64,000 bases of DNA from JAGWBJ01 sp964291465 (GCA_964291465.2 OZ219941.1:1-64000); one strand, 5' to 3'; shown: positions 35,871-44,987, counted from the first letter of the stretch. Notes: a model not told the origin generated them from the letters alone. A program made the numbers and translations.

Positions 35871-36692
35871 ATGTCAGGAACGGCGGAGATGGGATACATG
35901 TCCGACCGGAAGCTGCCCCAATACGAGCTGGACGTTTCCTTTTACGATGGGGTCCGGGCAGCCAAGCCCCGATACGAGCTGGTAGACCGGTTCGAGCTGC
36001 CGCCCCTGAGCGGGCGGGGGTTCAGGGTGAACAAGGGGCAGACCTTCAGGTTCGTGACGGTAGGTGGTCCCCAGGTTGGGGACGTGGCCCTCTGGAACGC
36101 CCACGACACCAGGGAGTATTTCGTGGCGACGCGGACCTGGGTGCTGGAGGGGTTCGTCATCAAGGTCGGGACCCGCCTGTGGTCCGAGGTGCCCTGGATG
36201 CGGCCCATGGCGACGTGCATCGAGGACACGGTGGTGCCCGAGCCGCCCGACAGCGTGTATCACCACGCCGACTCCCGCACGCACTGCACCTCGGAGCTGT
36301 GGGAGATGCGCTCTGGGGTTGCGGGGCTGGACTCGTGTCACCTGAACTTCCTCCAGGCCATAGAGCCCTTCGGCCTGGGCGAGGCGGATATCCACGGCAA
36401 CTTCATGGTCCATCAGAAGACGTACGTGGAGCCGGAGAAGGGCAGGGCCAGGGTGGCCAGGGGCGACTCGAAGCCCGGGGACTACATCTCCTTCTATGCG
36501 GAGATCGACCTGCTAGTGGCCCTGTCCACATGCCCCATGGGGGACGGTATCAGGGACGTTGCTACGGGCGAGGGCGAGGCCTATCCCATCGGCGTGGAGG
36601 TCCATGAGACGGGAATCCAGCCCAGGGAGTTCCCCAAGTGGACGGACTGGAGGCCCGGCTGGAGGGGGAAGTGGGAGTCGGCCCAGGCGTGA
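35871..36692 (+). CDS. DUF1989 (urea-carboxylase-associated) family protein
   Basis: A 273-residue protein of the family first named for its link to urea carboxylase, members of which are now known as subunits of carboxyguanidine deiminase. The pattern GFRVNKGQTFRFVTVGGPQVGDVALWNAHDTREYF is diagnostic, and TCIEDTV, HHADSRTHCTSELWEM and ALSTCPMGDG supply the conserved His/Cys residues expected to bind zinc. Here it precedes a three-subunit urease by 64 bp rather than a biotin carboxylase. A purine-rich GGAGGAGGAACGGAG leads to the ATG. Its substrate may be urea-like or a guanidine derivative. Confidence 0.85.
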   Translation: MSGTAEMGYMSDRKLPQYELDVSFYDGVRAAKPRYELVDRFELPPLSGRGFRVNKGQTFRFVTVGGPQVGDVALWNAHDTREYFVATRTWVLEGFVIKVGTRLWSEVPWMRPMATCIEDTVVPEPPDSVYHHADSRTHCTSELWEMRSGVAGLDSCHLNFLQAIEPFGLGEADIHGNFMVHQKTYVEPEKGRARVARGDSKPGDYISFYAEIDLLVALSTCPMGDGIRDVATGEGEAYPIGVEVHETGIQPREFPKWTDWRPGWRGKWESAQA

Positions 36693-36756
36693 CGGGCCGC
36701 CCCCATGCCAGACTGTAAGGCCGCCCACCGGGGCCCCGGCCGCTAAGGAGAGACGC

Positions 36757-37116
36757 ATGAGACTGACCCCCAAGGAGATGGACCGGCTGACCATCTTTTC
36801 GGTCGCCGAGATGGCGCGGCGAAGACGGGACCGGGGGGTGAAGCTGAACCATCCCGAGGCGGTGGCCCTCATCTGCGACGAGATGATGGAATGCGCCCGG
36901 GACGGCAGGAGCTACGAGGAGGTCGCCCAGCGGGGAGCCGCCGTCCTGACCCGGGACGACGTGATGGATGGGGTCGCGGAGCTGGCCGACCCCATCTTGC
37001 TGGAGGTGACCTTCCTGGACGGCAACAAGCTGGTGATGGTCCGAGACCCCATCCGGGCAAGGGGGGACGCCGATGGGACATCCGACGCCGATGGGAGATC
37101 CGATGAGGCCAGGTGA
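36757..37116 (+). CDS. ureA: urease gamma subunit
   Basis: Small structural subunit of urease (119 residues), matching the UreA pattern MRLTPKEMDRLTIF and LNHPEAVALICDEMMECARDG, with GVAELADPILLEVTF-like residues near the C-terminus. AAGGAG is seven bases upstream of the ATG. The last codons (DADGTSDADGRSDEAR) come from a tandem 18-bp repeat and form an acidic tail not usual for UreA. It overlaps ureB by 14 bp. Confidence 0.9.
   Translation: MRLTPKEMDRLTIFSVAEMARRRRDRGVKLNHPEAVALICDEMMECARDGRSYEEVAQRGAAVLTRDDVMDGVAELADPILLEVTFLDGNKLVMVRDPIRARGDADGTSDADGRSDEAR
37060..37106. repeat. 18-bp tandem repeat at the ureA/ureB junction
   Basis: About two and a half copies of GACGCCGATGGGACATCC encode the extra acidic tail of UreA and bring several in-frame ATG codons just before ureB. 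Confidence 0.8.
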
Positions 37117-37477
37117 GGTCATCATGGCCGGCGGGCCAGTCCGGTCCAACGCAGGCAGGGGCGCCATCACCCTCACCGTGGAGAACACCTCCGACCACGT
37201 GGTGTACGTGACCTCCCACTACCACTTCATGGAGGCCAACAAGCGGCTCCGGTTCGACCGGGGGGCGGCCTACGGCAGGAGGCTGGACATCCCCGCCGGG
37301 AGCGGCGTCCGGTGGATGCCCGGGGAGGTCCGGGACGTCTCCCTGGTGGAGGTGGGAGGCGGCAGACGGATGTTCGGCTTCCAGGGCCTGGTGGACGGGC
37401 CCTTGTCTCCCGAGGGCAAGGCGCGGGCGGTGGACAGGGCGCGGCGTCGAGGATTCCTGGATACGGAGGCCCGCTGA
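37103..37477 (+). CDS. ureB: urease beta subunit
   Basis: The 124-residue UreB, beginning MRPGEVIMAGGPVRSNAGRG where classical UreB has MIPGE. SHYHFMEANKRLRFDR is the strongest family motif, followed by RLDIPAGSGVRWMPGE. ATG 37103 is preferred; an in-frame ATG at 37073 lies within the repeat. It overlaps ureA by 14 bp and shares one base with the ureC start (TGATG). Confidence 0.9.
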   Translation: MRPGEVIMAGGPVRSNAGRGAITLTVENTSDHVVYVTSHYHFMEANKRLRFDRGAAYGRRLDIPAGSGVRWMPGEVRDVSLVEVGGGRRMFGFQGLVDGPLSPEGKARAVDRARRRGFLDTEAR

Positions 37478-39153
37478 TGCCCTTCGAGATGGACAGGGAC
37501 GCCTACAGGAGACGGTACGGCCCCACGGCGGGAGACCGGATGCGGCTGGGCGACACGAACCTCATCGCGCTGGTGGAGAGAGACCACGCGGCCTACGGTG
37601 ATGAGCTGGTGGTGGGTTGGGGCAAGACGGTGAGGGCCGGAATGATGCAAGCCCACACGGTCTCCAGGCCCAGCGAGCTGGACTACGTCGTCGCCGGGGC
37701 GGTGATCATGGACCCGGTGCTGGGCATCTTCAAGGGGGACATCGGCATCAAGGACGGCCTCATCGCGGGGACGGGCCGGGCGGGCAATCCCGACGTGATG
37801 GACGGCGTGGACCTTGTGATAGGCCCCAACACGGTGATGATCAGCGGCCTCAATATGATAGCGACGCCGGGGACGGTGGACAGCCACGTCCACCTCACCC
37901 GCTCTTCCCTGCTCCTTTGGGTGGCGCTCAGCGCGGGGGTCACCACCTTCATCGGAGGGGGGCTCCAGTGGAACGGCCGGTTCATACTGGAGAAGTACTT
38001 CGAGGCGCTGGAGGAGGTCCCCATCAACATGGGGTTCCAGGCACGGGGGAGCTCCATCGACCCCGGCCCCATGAGCGACAGCATCGAGGCCGGAGCGTGC
38101 GGGATAAAGATCCACGAGGACAACGGCGCGTACCCGTCCATCATCGACGCCAGCCTCCGGGTGGCCGACGAGTACGACGTCTCCGTGGCCCTCCATACCG
38201 ACGGCCTCCACGAGTCCATGGAGGTGACGGATACCATCGACGCCATCGCCGGGCGCGCGCTCCATGCCTACCACATCGAGGGCTGCGGCGGGGGCCACGC
38301 CCCGGACCTGCTGAGGCTGGCCGGAGTGTCCAACATCATCCCTTCCTCCACGACGCCGACCATCCCCTATACCGCCGGAACGTACCAGGAGCACTTCCCC
38401 ATGACGGCCATGTGCCACGGGATCAACCTGCACGTGGAGACGGACGTGTCGGCGCTGGACGAGAGGCGAAGGCGGGAGACCATGGCCGCCGAGGACGTGC
38501 TGCACGACATGGGGGCCATCCCCGTGGTCAACTCGGACTCCCAGGGCATGGGCAGGATCGGAGAGGTGGCCCTGCGGACGTGGCAGCTCGCCCACAAGAT
38601 GAAGGCCGAGCGGGGAGACGGGTCCCGGGAGGAGGACAACGAGCGCATCCTCCGGTACCTGGCCAAGTACACCATCAACCCCGCGGTCACCCACGGGGTG
38701 TCCTCCTACGTGGGGTCGTTGGAGGCGGGGAAGATGGCAGACATAGTGCTGTGGCGGCCCGAGCTCTTCGGGGTGAAGCCAGAGATGGTGATCAAGGGCG
38801 GCTTCCCCGCCTGGGCGCCCCTGGGGGACGGCAACGCCTCGGTACCGGCCTCGGAGCCGGTCAGGTACGGCCCCATGTTCGGCGGCATGGGCCGGGCCTC
38901 GGCCTCCACCAGCGCCTACTTCGTCTCCGGCGCCTCCCTGGAGGTGGGCCTGGCCCGGCGGCTGGGCAGCAGGCGCAAGCTGCTGCCCGTGAGGGACGTC
39001 CGCACGGTGACCAGGGAGAAGATGGTGCGCAACCGGCTGGTCCCGGACATACGGGTGGACCTGGAGAGCAACCGGGTCAGCGTGAACGGGACCGCGGTCA
39101 CCTCCGAGGCCGTCTCCGAGGTGCCGTTGAACCGACTGTACTTCCTGTCCTAG
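37477..39153 (+). CDS. ureC: urease alpha subunit, atypical
   Basis: Catalytic subunit (558 residues). The nickel ligands and catalytic residues are in place: His137/His139 in DSHVH, Lys211 in GIKIHED for carbamylation, His240, His266 in YHIEGCGGGHAPD, the flap pair Cys313-His314, and Asp354 in NSDSQGMGR. The usual sequence after the first His pair (CPQQ, then the Gly/Ala-rich GTGPAAG loop) is replaced by TRSSLLLWVALSAG and a segment about nine residues shorter, and HEDWG reads HEDNG. The metal centre is thus kept while the pocket wall differs. No ureDEFG maturation genes are seen. Confidence 0.88.
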   Translation: MPFEMDRDAYRRRYGPTAGDRMRLGDTNLIALVERDHAAYGDELVVGWGKTVRAGMMQAHTVSRPSELDYVVAGAVIMDPVLGIFKGDIGIKDGLIAGTGRAGNPDVMDGVDLVIGPNTVMISGLNMIATPGTVDSHVHLTRSSLLLWVALSAGVTTFIGGGLQWNGRFILEKYFEALEEVPINMGFQARGSSIDPGPMSDSIEAGACGIKIHEDNGAYPSIIDASLRVADEYDVSVALHTDGLHESMEVTDTIDAIAGRALHAYHIEGCGGGHAPDLLRLAGVSNIIPSSTTPTIPYTAGTYQEHFPMTAMCHGINLHVETDVSALDERRRRETMAAEDVLHDMGAIPVVNSDSQGMGRIGEVALRTWQLAHKMKAERGDGSREEDNERILRYLAKYTINPAVTHGVSSYVGSLEAGKMADIVLWRPELFGVKPEMVIKGGFPAWAPLGDGNASVPASEPVRYGPMFGGMGRASASTSAYFVSGASLEVGLARRLGSRRKLLPVRDVRTVTREKMVRNRLVPDIRVDLESNRVSVNGTAVTSEAVSEVPLNRLYFLS

Positions 39154-39222
39154 GGCTTGCCAGGGCCCCGCGAAGGCTACGCATGCGGGTGAGAACGGCG
39201 GTCCCTCGCCACGGCGCCGGTC

Positions 39223-39244
39223 AGCCTCAGCTCTGCCTGAGGCT
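39223..39244. terminator. bidirectional hairpin between convergent genes
   Basis: An 8-bp stem (AGCCTCAG/CTGAGGCT) with a 6-base loop lies between ureC and the convergent gene at 39243, overlapping the latter's stop codon. Confidence 0.5.
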
Positions 39245-39710
39245 ACTCGCCGAGGGGCCGCCAGATGGCGCCGCGCCGCCTGACCTTCTCCAGGCCGTCG
39301 AAGCTGCCCTGCTCCACGTGATGGCCCCTGGGCTGCGGGGGACGGGCCTCCAGGCCCAGCAGCGCCGCGACACGGGGGTTGGAGTAGTACCCGGCGTAGG
39401 TCTCCCGGACGAGGAGCTGGAAGAAATGCGACTCCCCGGCATCCACCACGGTCAACACGGCGTCCTGGTCATCCCGGGACAGGTCGACGAAACGCCTCTT
39501 GTGCCCGCTCCAGGCGGCGACCTCTATCCGGGCCAAGCCGTCGGCCCATAATCTCCGGTAGTCCGCCCGGCCGGCGACGGCCCGGTCCACGTACTCGAAC
39601 GCGGCCTCCCCTGCCCCGGGCATGTTGCCCTCGGGCGGCACTATGCGGTCGAGGACGGCCCTCACCAGCTCTAGCTGGGACTCGCTGAAGTAGGAGTTGG
39701 ACGCGGTCAT
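39243..39710 (-). CDS. gluconate 2-dehydrogenase subunit 3 family protein
   Basis: A 155-residue protein resembling the small subunit of flavin-dependent membrane sugar/alcohol dehydrogenases, with the motif LVRAVLDRIVPP near the N-terminus. No Tat or Sec signal is visible, unlike many family members. It begins 10 bp after the GMC oxidoreductase gene, the usual gene pair. ATG 39710 is favoured over GTG 39719. It probably stabilises the flavoprotein. Confidence 0.75.
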   Translation of the reverse strand: MTASNSYFSESQLELVRAVLDRIVPPEGNMPGAGEAAFEYVDRAVAGRADYRRLWADGLARIEVAAWSGHKRRFVDLSRDDQDAVLTVVDAGESHFFQLLVRETYAGYYSNPRVAALLGLEARPPQPRGHHVEQGSFDGLEKVRRRGAIWRPLGE

Positions 39711-39720
39711 GGGTCGCACC

Positions 39721-41334
39721 TCAGTCCAGCAGGTGTCGGGAGGTCTTCTTGAAGTGGTCGGCGATGCGCAGGGCCACGGCCTGGATGGTCGAAGTGGGGT
39801 TCACCGCCCCAGCGGTGGTGAAGACGCTGCCGTCTATGACGAAGAGGTTCTTCACCTCGTGGCTGCGGCCGTTGCCGTCCACCACGGAGCCGGCGTCGTG
39901 GGCGCCCATGCGGGCGGTGCCCAGAAGGTGCCACCCGGAGGGACGCAGGAGGGGATTGACCATCACCTCGCGGGCGCCGGCGGCCTGCAACACCTCGGAG
40001 GCCCTGGCGACGCCGAAGTCCATCATCTTCAGGCTGTTCTCGCTCATCCGGTAGGAGACCTTGGGGGCCGGGATGCCGTCGCCGTCCACGAGGGCTCCGT
40101 CCAGGGTCACCCGGTTGGATGGCTCGGGCAGGTCCTCGCCGACCACGGCGATGGTGATGGTCCGCCCGAACCGCTGGGCGAAGGCGCGGTGGTGGCCGTT
40201 GCCCCAGGGGACCCGGGGGGCTCCGGCGAACCCCAGGGCGGTGGTGACGGGCCCGGAGCTGCGGATGATCTGGAAGGCCACGCCCCTCACGAAGCCCCTG
40301 GAGAGGTCGGTCTCGTAGAACTCGGAGCTCATGATGCAGTCTGCGCTGGGGCCCTTGTACCCCTCCAGAAGGTCGTCGAACACGCCGGTGACCATGGCGT
40401 AGGGATGGAACATCAGGTTCCTGCCCACGAGGCCGTTGCCGTTGGAGAGACCGTCGGGGAAGAGGCCGGACCTGGAGTTGAGCAGCAGCCGGGGGGTGCC
40501 GACCCCGTTGCAGGCCATCACGACGACCCGGGCCTTCTGCTCCCGGACCCGGCCCTCCTCATCGTAGTAGACCACGCCCGTTGCCAGGCCGTCCCTGCCG
40601 ACGGTGACCTCACGCACGCGGCAGCCGGTCTTGAGGACGGCGCCCCCTGCGATGGCCCTGGGCCAGTAGGTGACGTCGGTACTGGCCTTGGCCCCCAGGG
40701 GGCAGCCGATCTCGCAGGGACCGCAGTTGTTGCAGGCGGAGCGGCCGTCGTAGGGCCGGGTGAGGATGGCGGTGTCGGAGGGCCACCAGTGCCACCCCAG
40801 CTTGTCGAAGCCGCCGGCCATGGTCTCTCCCAGCGTCCCCAGGGGGATGGGCGGGGTCTGCCGGTCTGACTTGGGGGGATAGGCCGTGTCGCCGACCATG
40901 CCGGCCACGCCCATCATCCGGTCGTTCAGGTCGAAGTAGGGCTCCAGCTCCTCGTAGGTGACGGGCCAGTCGTCGGCCACGCCGTCCAGGGAGCGCACGC
41001 GGAAGTCCGAGGGGTGCATGCGGGGGAAATGGGCGCTCCAGTGGATGGTGCTGCCCCCCACCGCGTTGTACATCAGGGGCGTGATTGGCGACTCGGAATC
41101 GTTGACGGGGTAGTCCTCGGGCAGCCGCCTCCCGTTGGGGTCGGGGTTGAAATCGGTGACCCTGTGGGTCTCCCAGTCGTCCAGGAGGGCGGGGTAGGCC
41201 CTGGGGTCCTTCCAGGGGCCCTGCTCCAGGCACGTCACGCCTATGCCGGCCTGGGCCAGGCTCCAAGAGAAGGCCGCGCCCGAGGCTCCCGCGCCGATGA
41301 CCAGCACGTCCGCTACGTCGGCTTTCCGACCCAT
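39721..41334 (-). CDS. GMC-family FAD oxidoreductase
   Basis: FAD-dependent alcohol/sugar dehydrogenase of the glucose-methanol-choline family (537 residues). The dinucleotide motif is VLVIGAGASGAAFSWSLAQAG, followed by the GMC signature AVGGSTIHWSAHFPR. Four cysteines lie in CNNCGPCEIGC, which could hold an iron-sulfur cluster as in related two-subunit dehydrogenases. The conserved C-terminal His is in GWHLLGTARMG, with NPTSTIQAVALRIAD at the end. ATG 41334 is chosen because the FAD motif starts right after it. Substrate unknown. Confidence 0.88.
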   Translation of the reverse strand: MGRKADVADVLVIGAGASGAAFSWSLAQAGIGVTCLEQGPWKDPRAYPALLDDWETHRVTDFNPDPNGRRLPEDYPVNDSESPITPLMYNAVGGSTIHWSAHFPRMHPSDFRVRSLDGVADDWPVTYEELEPYFDLNDRMMGVAGMVGDTAYPPKSDRQTPPIPLGTLGETMAGGFDKLGWHWWPSDTAILTRPYDGRSACNNCGPCEIGCPLGAKASTDVTYWPRAIAGGAVLKTGCRVREVTVGRDGLATGVVYYDEEGRVREQKARVVVMACNGVGTPRLLLNSRSGLFPDGLSNGNGLVGRNLMFHPYAMVTGVFDDLLEGYKGPSADCIMSSEFYETDLSRGFVRGVAFQIIRSSGPVTTALGFAGAPRVPWGNGHHRAFAQRFGRTITIAVVGEDLPEPSNRVTLDGALVDGDGIPAPKVSYRMSENSLKMMDFGVARASEVLQAAGAREVMVNPLLRPSGWHLLGTARMGAHDAGSVVDGNGRSHEVKNLFVIDGSVFTTAGAVNPTSTIQAVALRIADHFKKTSRHLLD

Positions 41335-41430
41335 ATGCGCCTCCGCCGGGGTGTCTTGGCACCAGTCTGCGGGAGGATTATACCAAGTTTGGGCTGGCGG
41401 GGAGGAGGGGAGTCGGGCCATACCCCTCCC

Positions 41431-41463
41431 CACTCCTGGGTCCCGGCCTGCGCAGGGCCGACG
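41431..41463. repeat. dispersed palindromic repeat, copy 1
   Basis: CACTCCTGGGTCCCGGCC followed by an imperfect inverted copy. It belongs to the family also found near 43.4, 47.6, 58.5 and 62.1 kb and occupies the gap between dcd and the GMC gene. Confidence 0.6.
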
Positions 41464-41464
41464 G

Positions 41465-42024
41465 CTAGTTTCCCTTTTCTTCCTGGTGTTGAAACTGGCT
41501 TTGCCAGGGTTCTGTCGCGGGACGGCCCAACCGCTCAACGATCAACTGGCATATCTCCAAGCCAGGGCGTAGGAGACAACGGAACGGCCCGTTGTTCAGT
41601 ATCTCCAATCGTATCTGGCCCTCAAACCCCGCATGGATTGTCGGTGCTGTCTGGTGGATGGATATTCCCAGGCGACCGAAGGGGCTACGGCCTTCGACCC
41701 GCGCTGCCAACTCACTGGACAGGCGTACAGTCTCCATGGTGTAGGCCAATATGAACTGGCGAGGGTTCAGAGTGAACGAATCCCCAGTCGCCAGAGTCTT
41801 GGTGTCTGAGTATTTGGCAATGCCTGCCTCGACATCCATCAGTCGCTCCAGGTCCACTACGGTAGCGAACGCAGGGTCATCCGGCGCCACCGTATAGACG
41901 GTGATGGTATGCCCAAGCCGCAGCCCGATGGATGATGTGGAGACGTTAAGCGGGTCAATGGGAGGCGTGAAGCGGAGCTGACCCCACTGATGGCCTCTCG
42001 GATCTCCCCATCGCTGAGAACCAT
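41465..42024 (-). CDS. dcd: dCTP deaminase (frameshifted)
   Basis: Pyrimidine nucleotide enzyme forming dUTP from dCTP. The C-terminal two thirds are clear: VEGRSPFGRLGISIHQTAPTIHAGFEGQIRLEILN and PGLEICQLIVE. The N-terminus, MVLSDGEIREAISG, is in another frame starting at ATG 42024. QLRFTPPIDPLNVSTSSIGLRLGHTITVYTVAPDD then links to the main frame. Adding one base to the C-run at 41982-41985 (G-run on the coding strand) restores 186 residues, the family length. The region is visibly lower in G+C than its surroundings, suggesting transfer. A small gene of unknown function lies 6 bp upstream. Confidence 0.85.
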
Positions 42025-42030
42025 CAGGCT

Positions 42031-42327
42031 CTACACCGGTTGCAAGATTTTCGGGGTGCTGGGTACTCGGAATCTTGGACCTGAGGGCATCGTTTCCCCA
42101 GGGACATGGATGACCAGGTCATCTCCAAAATCCCCGATGATCAAGACTTTAAGTCGTTTGCCGGCTTGGTCAATGGAATCGGCCAACGCCACAGGCACGA
42201 AGGCCAGGATGTCTTCTTCGCCGATGGAGAAGCGAACCGTGTACTCCGGATGGTCCTGTTCGCGGGAAATCTTTTCGCAAACAAGCCAAGCTGGTTTCGG
42301 TGTGTGTCTGAACTCGGGTACCTCCAT
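42031..42327 (-). CDS. small protein of unknown function upstream of dcd
   Basis: A 98-residue soluble protein (MEVPEFRHTPKPAWLVCEKISREQ...) with alternating beta-type segments and no membrane helix. GGGGAGGG precedes the ATG by five bases. It is separated from dcd by 6 bp and shares its lower G+C, so they probably arrived and are transcribed together. I do not recognise a family. Confidence 0.6.
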   Translation of the reverse strand: MEVPEFRHTPKPAWLVCEKISREQDHPEYTVRFSIGEEDILAFVPVALADSIDQAGKRLKVLIIGDFGDDLVIHVPGETMPSGPRFRVPSTPKILQPV

Positions 42328-42483
42328 GCTCACCCTCCCCTGCTGTAGCGTGCGGCAACACTACCGTATCGGTTAGCCGTGCGTCAACTTGCCGATTCCC
42401 GTGCTTCACACAGCCGTGTCAGCGGGCCCCGCCCCCGTTCCGCGGCGGCTCTGTTCTGCACGTGCCTCCAGAGTGCGGTCTTG

Positions 42484-42513
42484 TTGACACCCCGAAAGGG
42501 GCGCTGGTACCAT
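42484..42513 (+). promoter_or_regulatory. promoter for the amidase gene
   Basis: Consensus TTGACA, an 18-bp spacer and TACCAT lie 90 bp upstream of the amidase start. The spacer starts with the small hairpin CCCCGAAAGGGG. Confidence 0.55.
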
Positions 42514-42602
42514 TGCGGCACCGCGTCGCCGTGCCTGGGGGCGGTCCGCGCGAGACTGGCACGCCAGACCTGCCCGCCAGACCGGCCTGAAGGAGTGCGT
42601 CC

Positions 42603-43313
42603 ATGGCGGACACGACCTCCGACCGCATGTCCAACGAGGAGCTCCAGGACCTACTGATAACCCTGTTCGGCAGGCTCCCCGAGCCGGACCTGACAAGGGA
42701 AAACACGGCCCTCCTGTGCATCGACGTCCAGTACATGGACGCCCACCCGGACTACGGCCTGGGCGCCCGGGCCCAGGAGCTGGGGCTGAACGATAAGCTC
42801 AGCTACTTCTGGAGCCGCATCGACGAGATGGTGCTGCCCAACATGCAGAGGGTGATGGCGGCGGCCCGGAAGGCGGGGGTCGAGGTGGTCCACGTGCGGG
42901 TGGCCTCCCAGACGGCGGACGGGCGGGACAGCACCCTGCGGTACAAGGCCCTGGGCCTGAAGACGCCCCGGGACACCAAGGACGCCCAGTTCCTGCCCGA
43001 GGTGGCGCCCGGTGAGGACGAGCTGGTGGTCAGCAAGGTGACCTCCAGCGTGTTCAACTCCACGAACATCGACCGGCTCCTGCGCAACATGGGCATCAAG
43101 AACCTGATCATCATGGGTGTGGTCACCAACGGCTGCGTGGAGTCCTCCACCCGCAGCGCGGCGGAGCTGGACTACGGGACCATCGTTGTGGAGGACGCCA
43201 CGGCGGCCATGGCCCCCCAGCTACACGAGCACTCGATCATCAGCATGAGCTACAAGGACGCTTACATCATGTCCTCGGACGAGGTAGTGAAGAAGCTGGA
43301 AGCCCTTTCTTAG
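42603..43313 (+). CDS. isochorismatase-fold cysteine amidohydrolase
   Basis: A 236-residue cysteine hydrolase. The catalytic triad is visible as Asp41 in LLCIDVQ, Lys145 in VVSKVTSSVFNST and Cys178 in GVVTNGCVESSTRSAAELDY. The Lys-Cys spacing of 33 residues is the same as the Lys144/Cys177 I recall for N-carbamoylsarcosine amidohydrolase. Family members also act on biuret, ureidoacrylate or maleamate. A hydantoinase and an FAD amine oxidase follow on the same strand, which favours an N-carbamoyl amino acid substrate. AAGGAG precedes the ATG. Confidence 0.85.
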   Translation: MADTTSDRMSNEELQDLLITLFGRLPEPDLTRENTALLCIDVQYMDAHPDYGLGARAQELGLNDKLSYFWSRIDEMVLPNMQRVMAAARKAGVEVVHVRVASQTADGRDSTLRYKALGLKTPRDTKDAQFLPEVAPGEDELVVSKVTSSVFNSTNIDRLLRNMGIKNLIIMGVVTNGCVESSTRSAAELDYGTIVVEDATAAMAPQLHEHSIISMSYKDAYIMSSDEVVKKLEALS

Positions 43314-43354
43314 TGTACTGTCTCCGAAGTCTGTTGTACCCTCAGGCCCCTCCC

Positions 43355-43480
43355 CGGGTTATTGAGCCCGCCCTCCCTCCCCGCGCTCCGCGCGGGCAGG
43401 GAACCCCCACCCGCTGGTGGACCCCAGTCCAGGCCTCCCCACCCTGGGTCCCGGCCCGCGCCGGAACCACGGGGTGGGGG
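43355..43480. repeat. two intergenic repeat elements
   Basis: The first part (43355-43420) matches the 102-bp repeat at 46.2-46.5 kb, with GGTTATTGAGCCCGCCCTCC and CCCGCGCTCCGCGCGGGC. The second (43437-43480) is a copy of the dispersed palindrome with CCTGGGTCCCGGCC. They fill the gap between the amidase and hydantoinase genes. Confidence 0.65.
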
Positions 43481-43494
43481 ATGAGGAGGAGCCC

Positions 43495-44906
43495 GTGCTC
43501 GACCTGCTGATACGAGGGGGAAAGGTGGTGTCCCCCGAGACGACCCTGGAGCAGGACGTGGGGGTGCGGGACGGCAAGATCGTCTCGCTGACCGTGCCGG
43601 GGGCGGGCCCCACCGGGGCCGCCCGCGTGGTGGACGCCCGGGGGAAGTACGTGCTGCCCGGGGGCATCGACGCCCACGTCCACTTCGGTATACAGTTCCC
43701 CGCCTTCAAGATACAGTCCCCCTTCGACGCCAGCCGGGCCGCGGCCTGCGGCGGCACCACGACAATCATCGACTTCGCCTGGCAGCAGCACCCCCACAAC
43801 ACCCTGATGGAGGCGATACAGACCAAGCGGGCCGAGATGGACGAGGCGATGGTCGTGGACTACGGCCTGCACGCCATCATCTCGGGGGACGTGGAGCAGT
43901 CGGTAATCGAGGAGGTCCCCAAGGCCATCGAGTACGGCATTCCCACCATCAAGCTGTTCACCTGCTTCCCGGCTGGGCCGGGCTCCGCGGGCTTCATGGT
44001 GGAGGACGGCCGTATATGGGGTATATTCCAGCAGCTATCGGCCCACGGGGGCATGGCGGTGCTCCACGTGGAGGACCAGTGCATCATCGAGCAGGCGACG
44101 CGGCAGCTCTTCCGGGAGGGCCGCACCGAGGGCAAGTACATCGGCGAGGCCCGGCCGCACCTGGCGGAGGTGGCGGCGTTGAACCGGATGCTGGTGCTGG
44201 CCCAGTGGACCAAGACGCCCATCTACTTCGTCCACATGTCCACCAAGGAGGGGGTCGCGGCCATCGCCCAGGCCCGGGCCCAGCGGCGGCCCGTTTACGG
44301 CGAGGTGCTGCACCACTACCTGAACTTCACCAACGACGACTACTTCAAGCCCAACGGCCTGATCTACCACAACTACCCGCCGCTGAGGCCCAAGGAGGAC
44401 CAGGACGCCCTCTGGGCCGGCGCGCTGGAGGGCTCCCTGAACGTGGTGGCGTCCGACGACTTCACGGTGCCCCTGGCGGACAAGCTGCTGGGACAGACGG
44501 TGGACAACGTCACGGGGGGCAACAATGGGGTGGAGATACGCCTGCCCATCATGTTCTCCGAGGGGTCTCCAAGGGGCGCATGAGCGTGAACCGGATGGTG
44601 GCCCTGACCTCCACCAACCCGGCCAAGGTGTTCGGCATGTATCCGCAGAAGGGCTTCATCGGCCCCGGCGCCGACGCCGACATCGTGGTGGTGGACCCGG
44701 ACCTGAAGAAGACCATAACCCTGGCCGACCTCCACTCCGCCTGCGACTACACGGTATGGGAGGGGTGGGAGCTGCAGGGGTACCCAGTGATGACCGTCTC
44801 CCGGGGCAGCGTGGTGATGGAGGACGGCCGGTTTTTGGGCGCCCGGGGCGCGGGCCGGTTCATCCCACGGGCCCTGGCGCCGGAGGTACTGGCGGGCCCA
44901 CGGTAA
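43495..44906 (+). CDS. dihydropyrimidinase / hydantoinase (frameshifted)
   Basis: Zinc amidohydrolase that opens cyclic ureides such as hydantoins or dihydropyrimidines. Metal ligands are His61/His63 (DAHVHFG), Lys153 in TIKLFTCF for carbamylation, His191 (VLHVEDQ), His247 (YFVHMST) and Asp in VVASDDF. The frame breaks after MFSEGSPRGA at about 44564; adding one G to GAGGGG gives SEGVSKGRMSVNRMVALTSTNPAKVFGMYPQKG, as in the family. The repaired length is about 470 residues. GTG 43495 follows AGGAGGA. With the amidase before it and the FAD oxidase after it, it may form an N-methylhydantoin or hydantoin route. Confidence 0.88.
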
Positions 44907-44942
44907 CGTAGGGCCCCTTTCCCGGCGGGCGACGGGCGCAGG

Positions 44943-44974
44943 CGGGACTGGAACATCTCGGGACTGGAACATCT
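44943..44974. repeat. 16-bp tandem duplication in a leader
   Basis: GGGACTGGAACATCTC occurs twice in succession immediately before the Shine-Dalgarno of the FAD oxidase gene. Confidence 0.75.
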
Positions 44975-44987
44975 CAAGGAGGAGCCA

